A stretch of 14,967 nucleotides of DNA from contig JANBPK010001705.1 of assembly GCA_027579435.1 (NCBI GenBank), positions 1 through 14,967 on the forward strand. Direction: 5' to 3'. The DNA comes from Candolleomyces eurysporus. Its lineage: Eukaryota > Basidiomycota > Agaricomycetes > Agaricales > Psathyrellaceae. Below the pieces are notes generated by a model. The model had not been told where the DNA came from, searched no databases, and was given only the letters and a program-made list of their open reading frames with translations. Positions within the stretch are counted from its first letter, which is position 1, and every line of letters begins with the position of its first letter. This document shows, one piece after another, positions 8,707 through 14,967 of the stretch. Position numbers and translations under genes: made by a program.

Positions 8707-9475
8707 TTGACCACTTTGTTCTATAATTACTCTATTCTGCTCTCTTCAAAGTCTCTGTTTGTTGTCTTTAATGTCAAAGATCACTGGCAGCATCATGGAA
8801 TCCATGGTTTTTTTTTGTTCAAAGATGCACCTTCNAATGATGATATGGATACCAGAAATCCAATACATATACAACCATTTATTGAGGATTGGGGTGGACA
8901 TGTGTCAACTATGCATCCATATCAAAATCAGCCTTCTGCAGATATTCACCTCTCTGCCAGATTGTTTGATACCCTTCAGGAAGCCAAAGCAGAGCTTGCT
9001 GAAATTATCAACAAATTGCAGATGCATAAAGAATGCAGAGCTGGGTACTGTGAAAGACAAAAGAAGTCAACAGAGGAACTGGTTTGCTGTTTCGTGTTTC
9101 CCAAAGAGTGCAGAGAAGCAACTGGTTTTGATTGTGCTGCAGGCAGAGAGAGTTTGCTGATGTGCTATTTCATTTCCAAAGATGCTTTCTTCTTTCACTG
9201 CAGAAAGAGATATCTGTGGCCAGGAAGTGTCCCACATTCTATTGGACTGCAAATTGGTCAATAATTCACATTTGGTAAAATCACTTTGTGTTTTGGCAGA
9301 TGTGTTACTTGACATATCTTGTCACAATGAGTGCAAGTCTATTATAGACTACTGTAGATTGTGTCCTCATACAGAAGACTATAGCAACCTCAGTCTTTTA
9401 GAATTCACTAGCAACTATGATTGGACAAATGAGAAGTCAAATGGGCGAACTCAACTTGGCAGGATTGATCACTGA
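8707..9475 (+). pseudogene. Helitron HUH/Rep-domain remnant
   Basis: Frame 1 (8707 to about 9175) aligns by eye with the replication-initiator part of basidiomycete Helitron proteins. A DHWQH...HG block at 8782-8808 appears to be a shortened HUH (His-hydrophobic-His) metal-binding motif, followed by VSTMHPYQN (about 8908-8934), an ELAEIINKLQ helix, and the CRAGYCERQKK...CCFVFPKECRE cysteine block (about 9034-9120). After a deletion and frameshift near 9170-9185, frame 2 resumes with SSFTAERDICGQEVSHILL (9185-9241) and fades near 9420-9475. The catalytic tyrosine of the Rep active site is not identified. A single N at 8835 lies in the HUH-proximal region. The domain would nick and rejoin DNA during rolling-circle transposition, but this copy cannot. 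Confidence 0.78.
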
Positions 9476-9787
9476 CTTTGCCAAAGATTTCTTTGGTCAA
9501 ATGCCTGTTATGAGTCAAGGTCAGAACCTTGGCACCACAACTGGGGGTCGGTTGGAGAGAATAAAGACTAGGTCGTCTTCAAAATGGATAATACTAAGGA
9601 GTCATCCGCAGATGATGGAGAAATGTCTGTTACGTTGGATGATCAGTATGCATCGGGAATTCGACAGGACAATAGATATCCCCTGGTCAGAGTGACTAAG
9701 TGGATGTCCTGGCCAACAGTGTTGACTAAAGTGTTGAGTCTGGTTTCAAGGACAAGAGCGGCTGTGGCATCGAGGAACGAGGAGTGA
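9476..9787 (+). other. Short open frames of unknown origin
   Basis: Two overlapping plus-strand frames (to 9695 and to 9787) continue without recognised motifs. One is acidic and serine-rich at its start (about 9584-9640), a composition also seen at gag N-termini, but nothing else supports that. They may be further worn Helitron or retroelement sequence. Confidence 0.25.
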
Positions 9788-10020
9788 GAAAAGAGTCATT
9801 GGTATTGGTGTCAAGTGATTCGGCGGCAAACAGTTACTTTGATGCAAAATAGTTGTGGTTGATGAGTTGGGAGTTTGCACATGGTTAATACTGGCATAAG
9901 CTAGCTGGGCTACTTGGCTCAAAGGGTAGATTCCTGAGAACAAGCTAAAGCACTATGGTACATTGAGGATAAGTTATATAGTACAGGGCTACACAGCCCA
10001 AACAAGTCATTTACACTAAG

Positions 10021-10061
10021 TAGCTGCGCAATGATATTGTGCAGCTACTATGAAACACTAA
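10021..10061 (+). repeat. Helitron-like 3' end: hairpin followed by CTAA
   Basis: TAGCTGCGCAAT (10021-10032) pairs with ATTGTGCAGCTA (10036-10047), 11 of 12 positions, around a GAT loop. Ten bases later comes CTAA (10058-10061). A short hairpin 10-12 nt before CTRR is the classic Helitron 3' terminus. The segment is also bracketed by direct repeats ACACTAAG at 10013-10020 and 10055-10062. Against it, the next base is G and not the T expected from A^T insertion. Confidence 0.4.
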
Positions 10062-10871
10062 GTCCATCAAATAATGAGTCAAAAAGAAAAGAAAATGAGT
10101 CAAGTACTATATGGATTACATAGCCATTACTAGTACACTATTGTCCAAGTCATAGTTTGTAACAATGCCTATCATAATATTTGGAGACCTTGCCTAATTA
10201 CCTCCAGTTAAAGATACTCCATTATATTGGGCTCACAGCTGCCCTGACCTGACTGCTGCTGGTTGGCATACTTACCATTCTCTGTCTCAATCTGTTACTC
10301 CAAGTCAAATTTTTTGGCAAGCAGGAAATGACCCAACCAAATCAAGTCTAGGGGTGCATTTCTACAGTTATAGACCTATGAGACTACTGAAAAAGATTAC
10401 AAGCTGATTTTCTCATGCTGTTGGGATTGTGTATTTCCTGGGGAACAGATTCAGTTTGATCAGGCGATTGACTTGCTCCCTACCTGCTCTGCTATTAGTA
10501 TTTGAAAAGGACACTACCTCTTGAAGTCCAAATATTCTGTGCTACCATAACTCATGCACTTCTGCGCCTTCATCAGATGCCTCTTTGGCAGCATCACAAT
10601 TGTGCTTTGCTTTACACAACACAATGGGAGATGGAAGCTCTGAAAGACAAAGTCTGTTATATTCACCATCAACTGCCTGTACTCATTGCTTGATTATAAG
10701 AGGACTTGTGAATGAAAGTCATGGCATTGTCAAATGGATATGTGGTTCCAACAAAAATATCCTTAGAATGATTTGCTTGCAGTTGTCTTTGTTGCATTCA
10801 ACAAATATTCTGGAGATGATAGAGCATCAGTAAACCTACACTTTGCTTCCTCACTTATGCAAGCGCTCTCA

Positions 10872-10887
10872 CGCGCAAAAATGCGCG
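10872..10887. repeat. Perfect 6-bp stem hairpin
   Basis: CGCGCA, AAAA loop, TGCGCG. It lies where the composition changes from CpG-poor to CpG-rich. Confidence 0.6.
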
Positions 10888-10939
10888 GAAAAGTTCAGAA
10901 GTCAGAAGCTGGCAAGCTAAGGGGGATTTGGGCAAAAAG

Positions 10940-10959
10940 CTCTGCCAGATTTGGCAGAG
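10940..10959. repeat. Perfect 8-bp stem hairpin
   Basis: CTCTGCCA, GATT loop, TGGCAGAG, about 50 bases after another hairpin. It could be the end of a mobile element, but no partner end was found. Confidence 0.6.
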
Positions 10960-11079
10960 GGCTAACCCAAAAAGGTCAAAAGAGACTAAAACCTTCGAAG
11001 CGAATTGTCGGTTTCCTGATGAGAATGATTGAAATTTCATGGATTCCAATCTATCCAGTTAAAGCTAAATGGTAGGATC

Positions 11080-11634
11080 AATCCAAACAGTTTCCACATT
11101 ATACCCGCACTTCTTTGTACTTGATGTGAACGAATGCAGCCATTTGGCGGCCGAGAGTATCAGATGATAGGCAAAGACAGTTCCACGCCAGCTTTCGTGG
11201 ACGGTCAATGTCCAGGATCATAGTAGGGGTCTGCCTTGTCACCTTGCCTCCGACTCCTTTCCGTCATTCGGGCCTGGATGCTGATGAGAAGGATGGAATC
11301 CGAAACCGACCGAGAGCACCTACCATGGCACCTGAAACAATTCTTCTCAAACTGTATCCAAAAGCATCAAATCCTTGGAGGCGAACCCTTTTGCAGATGA
11401 TGTCTTTGTGGTGGGCATAAAGCATGGTGGATGGATTCTACAGTCGCAGTGGGCCGCAGATTTTATAAACCAATGGAGGCGAGACATATCCAAATGAGGT
11501 CACGATCGACGGTTCAAAGGCGAAGCATGTCGTCGGCTATCATACTCACAGACCACTCTTCTGGCTTTCTGCGGCTCCACCATCCCTTACAATCTTGCTC
11601 TCCTCACACACAGGGATCCCCGTCAAAACCGTGA
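11080..11634 (+). other. Upstream region of the nucleotidyltransferase-like gene with short open frames
   Basis: Several short frames overlap here. One of about 53 codons (roughly 11340-11500) has a protein-like composition (SIKSLEANPFADDVFVVG and onward) and ends at a TGA; the same frame then stays open to a TAA near 11666. It could be a decayed gene or an upstream exon, but I recognise no family and cannot place splice sites. Confidence 0.3.
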
Positions 11635-12487
11635 TATGTCATCCGCCAATTCTATGTTCATCTCTTAACGGCCAATGCTCAATTACGAATTGTTTACGCA
11701 GCCGGCCGTTCCTGGCTTGAAAGCCCAGCTGAAGTTCACGACAACGTACTCTCTAACCTATCTGCGTCTCAGTTGGTTCTCCTTGGGCACTCTTCTCGGT
11801 ATCACTACGTGCTGGTGAAGCATCACATACACGCTTGCGTTGTTGACCTTCTCTCGCAGTGGTCCCTTCCTGCTACCCTCTTCAATTTCATGGAAATCCA
11901 CAACATTATTTTCTCTGGTTCTGCCGCCCTATCCATCTTGGAGCCTGACAGTCTCACTCCTAACAATTTGGATGTCTACGCACCGCTGGGTACTATGGGC
12001 CTTGTACACGCTTTCCTTTCCCAACACACGAGCTACATCAAATTCAACAACCGTCACACGGGATGGCAAGACGCCAACGATAGCTATGCAGCAGATGGGA
12101 CAGCGGACACAGGTATGGACTGCTTCCATTTTGCTCACAACGACCCTTTGAGACCTTCTAGGCATCAACAAAGTGGCATTCTATCGACACGCATTAACCA
12201 ACAGTATACTCAATATCATCAAGACAAGCCACGCGATCCCAACCGCAGCTATATTCAAGTTCCACTCCACTTTTGTCATGGACTATCTCACATGCAATGC
12301 ACTGGTCAGCGCGTACCCTCGAATGACCGCCGACCACGCCGGTTTGGTGAATACAACAACTCCCGATCTCTCCTATTGCATGGTGCGATGCTTGGTCAAA
12401 TATGGCGTGCGTGGGTTCAATGCACTCGACAGGGCGTATGATTGGGAAAACCGTACGCACGACCGCAACAGTTATGGGTATTGTTGA
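11635..12487 (+). CDS. Basidiomycete nucleotidyltransferase-fold-like protein, one intron
   Basis: Exon 1 (frame 1, open from 11635) and exon 2 (frame 2, to TGA at 12485-12487) join through a 49-bp intron into one frame. The N-terminal part (about 11710-11810, LSNLSASQLVLLG) resembles an F-box-like helix pair. The core starts at about 11908 with FSGSAALSILEP and continues to NNLDVYAP, the pattern GS...[D]xDxY of the nucleotidyltransferase fold. The family I recall has DLD here, so the first acidic residue reads asparagine. Exon 2 carries the family's FKFHSTFVMDYLTCNALVSAYPRMT block (about 12260-12330) and a KYGVRGF end. Such proteins are abundant, uncharacterised and multicopy in Agaricomycetes, with no established function. 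No in-frame ATG precedes 11890, so the start is either that ATG or lies in an unseen upstream exon. The C-terminal YCP-type tail expected for the family is absent or spliced elsewhere. Confidence 0.65.
12113..12161 (+). other. Spliceosomal intron, 49 bp
   Basis: Donor GTATGG, likely branch site in TGCTCAC, acceptor TTCTAG. Removal joins frame 1 to frame 2 inside a glycine codon (G from 12112 plus GC from 12162-12163) and restores a family-typical sequence (GINKVAFYR), removing a TGA at 12149. The size fits basidiomycete introns. Confidence 0.8.
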
Positions 12488-12585
12488 TAATTCTTTCATC
12501 TTGAACCTCAGCATTCAGCCTCTTCTCTCAACTCTATTTTCCACACGCCTTTGTATTCATCCTTTACTACTGTTGTATTTACCTT
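12488..12585. promoter_or_regulatory. Pyrimidine-rich spacer between two genes
   Basis: About 98 bases, mostly C and T on the plus strand (runs such as CAGCCTCTTCTCTCAACTC). CT-rich tracts just before a start codon are common in fungal promoters. A GTATTG just upstream at 12478 also allows this stretch to be an intron linking the two frames into one gene; the sequence alone does not decide. Confidence 0.3.
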
Positions 12586-13163
12586 ATGAGCATGTTTTCA
12601 TTGGTTGTCCGCATGACGAAATACTCAAGCGCGTATGTACCGGAATTAATGGGTGTCCGTGATACCAGCTTGGGAAGGACCTTGATGACTATGACGAACC
12701 ACCTTGTAGACGATGAGTACAACTGCTTCATGGAGACGCGGTCAGGGCTTCAAGCACATTTTAACCCGCTCTGTTTATCGGCTGTGACTGCAGATGGCAT
12801 TACAACTCTTCACCTGCCAAATTCCGAAGTCGCGGCGATTTGGCTTTTGAGTTGGTTTGTGACGGGGACGTTCCCTCGGTTGGTTGACTTGAAACTTCCG
12901 GTTGGGATGGTCGAGAAAGACTGGAGTGAAACCTGCTGCCGCCGCGACTGCTTGAGCGGATCACCGAGGCCTCTGGATATTGAAGGACCGTTTGAAGACG
13001 GGAAGTCGAGGCAATGGTGACAGGTATCAGGGACCGCGTAGAGCATGAGCTAGTGACGAGGTTCGATGATCCATATCAACAAAACCTTGCTCTAAACTAT
13101 GAAACGAGAAGAATCAGATCTCCCGCTCTTACCATCCCCACTTGGGTATCCTTTGGGGTATGA
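12586..13163 (+). pseudogene. Unrecognised gene, frameshifted
   Basis: From ATG at 12586 (a second at 12592) frame 1 reads a protein-like sequence with a central CFMETRSGLQAHFNPLCLSA and later LPNSEVAAIWLLSWFV segment. Near 12930 the quality of frame 1 drops, while frame 3 becomes protein-like (LLPPRLLERITEASGY), meets TGA at 12981 and 12993, then continues with an amphipathic charged segment (EVEAMVTGIRDRVEHELVTR) to TGA at 13161. Read in frame 1 alone, the product is 144 residues, ending at 13020. I see no signal peptide, membrane segment or catalytic motif. The simplest view is a gene with one frameshift and two later stops; an assembly error or an unusual intron would be alternatives. Confidence 0.45.
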
Positions 13164-13782
13164 TGGTGTTGCTTCGAACGCATCACCTCCATAGGTCGGT
13201 CGGCCATATTCCGTGTTTTCCCACTACAGTTTCAACCGCATCTTGGAGAATCTGAATAGAACAGAACGCGAAATGGTTTAAACTAAAGCCGAACGGGATG
13301 ACTGGCAGGACAGTCGGTACCGAAGATTTGCAGACCAGCAGAAGCAGGGCCCTCTGAGATGGCAACAGGGTTGTGGTGAGCGCCATCTTTCAGTGAAATT
13401 AACACAAAGAGAGCCAAAGAAGTCAAAGATGTCACACGGATTCGTCAAAGCACTAACCGAATGGTAAGGGGAGACGAGATTGCCACCGTCCCAGCAGCTA
13501 TCATCAGCAAAGGATTATTCTAAGCATTGAAAGGATTGCGAGCAAAAGCAGGAACATACTGAGGGAAGTATTACGCGAACCCCACTGTTACCTGGGTCGT
13601 TCGCGTCAAAGCATTGGTAGCTCGTGGACTGATATGCAGGACTGGTGGTAGGGGCAGGCTCCTCACGCCATACCGGGTGACCGACGGTCATTCGGAAGCC
13701 CTATGAAGATATTGTATAAGTCATGAATGAATTCGGGCTGCAAATTGATCTAACTACTCATGGGCATGCGCGGTTGCTCACG

Positions 13783-13799
13783 GGTTATTCAGAATAACC
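13783..13799. repeat. Perfect 7-bp stem hairpin
   Basis: GGTTATT, CAG loop, AATAACC in the spacer. No adjacent gene end ties it to a function. Confidence 0.55.
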
Positions 13800-13886
13800 T
13801 ATTTTCATTGTGAGGTATATCTCATCCCTGCTGGATTGGCATTAGCACCAGGATGGGGAGGGATGGTGGTCGAGGTTGAAGGCGGT

Positions 13887-13908
13887 TAAGTCCGTGATAT
13901 CGGACTTA
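13887..13908. repeat. Perfect 8-bp stem hairpin
   Basis: TAAGTCCG, TGATAT loop, CGGACTTA, about 90 bases after the hairpin at 13783. The two may mark a regulatory or old mobile-element end. Confidence 0.55.
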
Positions 13909-14359
13909 TCGGTCACTTACTGCGCCAGCACGCCAGCGGATGAGCTGGCATTCTTCGCCGCACACCTGTTTCAACACCAACGTCGACGTTGCTGCAGGCC
14001 ATCGAGGAACGTGTTGATATCGCATCCTCGACACCCCTTAACGAGCTGCTCCTCTAGCTACGTACTGTGGGGCTTACAACTGCTGCATCACAGTGCATCA
14101 CGCACTTCAAGTTGCCATATTTCGACCTGTTTGCACCCGCTTCATCCCTACGGTGCGTCCCGCTTTGTTTCCGTTCTATGAAAGTTCCGACTGCCGTTAC
14201 ACATGGTACTGCGCTGAGGGTGGGCGTGTTTGCCAGCGCTAACCCCAGCCAATTCTTTTCGCTGGCGCCCGCTCGCTCTGCGGGGACCACCGCAGAGCTT
14301 TATCGTTATTCTTCTCTCCATTTCTTTTAATTCGTTACGTCTATTAGTTACTTATATCT

Positions 14360-14697
14360 AACCATTAGCTCGGGCTAACGTGCTGAATCACAGTGCCCTA
14401 CTTGGGCTGCTAGAACCCGCAAGCCTGCTTCCCAATCTAACCGATCCGACTTGTCGAATTGTCGAATTGCCGCCAGAGGCAGTTCGCCAACTCTTTCTCC
14501 AGCACCTTATTCAAGTACCGACTCCGGCTGAGCTTTTGCCCATCACCACCTCCCTCCTTTTTCACAGCGTTGGTGGATATCCACCACCTGGGCCACTCTG
14601 GCGAACAGCGCTGTGTCCACAACGCGCATCCCTGCGCTTTAAGTTGACTTCGCGAGGCTTTGACCAGCGACGTGTGGTGCATACCACTTGGGCCTGA
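14360..14697 (+). other. Open frame without ATG, unknown
   Basis: Frame 1 is open from just after a TAA at 14359-14361 to TGA at 14695-14697. It reads a leucine- and proline-rich sequence (ELPPEAVRQLFLQHLIQ, then VPTPAELLPITTSLLF) with a basic end. There is no in-frame ATG near its beginning, and alternative frames on both strands are also open, as expected in CpG-rich DNA. It could be an exon or the 5' leader of the next frame. I do not recognise it. Confidence 0.3.
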
Positions 14698-14727
14698 CCG
14701 CTAGTTGGAGTGCGCAGAGGGTGAGCG

Positions 14728-14967
14728 ATGCCCAAAGACGGAAAGAAATCGGCAGGGGATGGGGCTGGCAAGAGGGCGCAAGCTGGGCGCAACAAAGCAA
14801 CCTCTCGCCGCTGGAGGGCTATTCTCAAGGCTGAATTCCATTCCAAACCCAGCCTATACGCTGCTCTTATCTCCACGCGGTCCGCTAGTGAACTCCTCTG
14901 CGACCAAATTGCCGGCATTATGTCGCTGCACCCTAACCTAACTCCTCCTGTCCCAACCAAGGAGTGT
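14728..14967 (+). CDS. Start of an unknown gene, cut by the window edge
   Basis: ATG at 14728, with a purine at position -3, opens 80 codons in frame 1 that reach the last base of the window without a stop. The first 30 residues are rich in lysine, arginine, glycine and alanine (MPKDGKKSAGDGAGKRAQAG and onward). A helix-like segment follows with RRWRAILKAEF and later SASELLCDQIAGIMSL, then a proline-rich stretch. The basic start would suit a nuclear or nucleic-acid-binding protein, but this is only inference from composition. The same frame upstream has stops at 14695 and 14722, so this ATG is the first possible start after them. No family recognised. Confidence 0.4.
   Translation, partial: MPKDGKKSAGDGAGKRAQAGRNKATSRRWRAILKAEFHSKPSLYAALISTRSASELLCDQIAGIMSLHPNLTPPVPTKEC

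Larger units (their letters stand above)
6931..9475 (+). mobile_element. Helitron (RepHel) fragments in permuted order
   Basis: Two plus-strand protein fragments belong to the same kind of basidiomycete Helitron replication protein but are arranged C-terminal part first (6931 to about 8350) and HUH/Rep part second (8707-9475). The central helicase motifs I to III are in neither. Head-to-tail copies with deletions, or a piece derived from a circular intermediate, would both give this order. About 350 bp between the fragments (8350-8706) has no recognisable protein. Neither a clear 5' TC end nor a certain 3' end is fixed; a candidate 3' hairpin lies at 10021. Confidence 0.7.
9788..11079. other. 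AT-rich spacer without a recognised gene
   Basis: Only short frames occur, and none resembles a known family. Aside from the hairpins listed separately, a doubled AATGAGTCAA (near 10073 and 10094) is the only local repeat noted. The composition matches the transposon block on the left until about 10860, where CpG-containing words reappear. Confidence 0.5.
13164..14340. other. CpG-rich spacer without a recognised gene
   Basis: Short frames on both strands lack recognised motifs, including one on the minus strand at 13183-13386 and one on the plus strand at 13876-14181. A CT-rich tract (about 14309-14332) precedes the frames at the right edge and could be a promoter element. Two perfect hairpins are listed separately. 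Confidence 0.45.

Noticed and set aside
88..8835. Four isolated N bases (88, 610, 4808, 8835) as scaffold joins
   Set aside because: Each is a single base, and sequence logic continues across 4808 and 8835, so they look like uncalled bases and not gaps.
930..9910. Shared TAAGCTAGCTGG near 932 and 9898 as paired LTRs
   Set aside because: The similarity does not extend convincingly beyond about 12 bases; no LTR boundaries or duplications found.
12194..12514. Minus-strand frame opposite exon 2
   Set aside because: Shadow of the spliced plus-strand gene, which has family motifs and an intron.
14562..14960. 132-codon minus-strand frame at the right edge
   Set aside because: No recognised motif; overlaps the plus-strand ATG frame in CpG-rich DNA where long random frames are common. 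Not excluded completely.
1..14967. CRISPR arrays, tRNA or rRNA genes, bacterial operons
   Set aside because: No regularly spaced short repeats, no cloverleaf-like sequence found by eye, and the splicing and element types are fungal.

Overview
The window looks like nuclear DNA from an agaricomycete-type basidiomycete. Three things point there: retroelement and Helitron proteins of the kind common in mushroom genomes, a 49-bp GT...AG intron in the one recognisable host-type gene, and a sharp contrast between a CpG-poor transposon block and a CpG-rich gene-bearing block. All family assignments come from motif recognition, not from a database search.

Region by region: 1-691 looks like a TIR-type element cut by the window edge. 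692-2090 holds no gene I recognise. 2090-2625 carries imperfect tandem repeats of about 186 bp that run into a wrecked Ty3/gypsy retrotransposon (about 2250-6900) encoding gag zinc-knuckle remnant, protease, reverse transcriptase and integrase. The retrotransposon has several stops and frameshifts and has lost RNase H. 6931-9475 holds two Helitron (RepHel) pieces in the wrong order, with the helicase end plus a C-terminal cysteine-protease-like domain lying upstream of the HUH/Rep part. 9476-11400 is AT-rich and mostly silent, with a Helitron-like 3' hairpin at 10021. From about 11.1 kb the DNA becomes CpG-rich. It holds a spliced gene for a basidiomycete nucleotidyltransferase-fold-like protein (11635-12487), a decayed unknown gene (12586-13163), a long spacer, and a gene start running off the right edge (14728-14967).

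The most notable structure is a four-level nest between the protease and reverse transcriptase of the retrotransposon. A hAT-like non-autonomous element (3597-4950, 8-bp target duplication GGCAAGAG) sits in the retroelement. A TA-flanked MITE (4185-4881) sits in the hAT element. A CACTA-type MITE (4189-4460, 3-bp duplication TGT) sits inside the terminal repeat of that MITE. Each level has its own terminal repeats and target duplication, and removing the hAT insertion leaves the retroelement reading frame in phase.

Nothing in the left 10 kb appears able to move itself now. The retroelement and the Helitron are broken, and the three TIR elements carry no transposase and would have depended on enzymes encoded elsewhere. 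The stops and lost residues often look like C-to-T changes, which fits DNA methylation followed by deamination.
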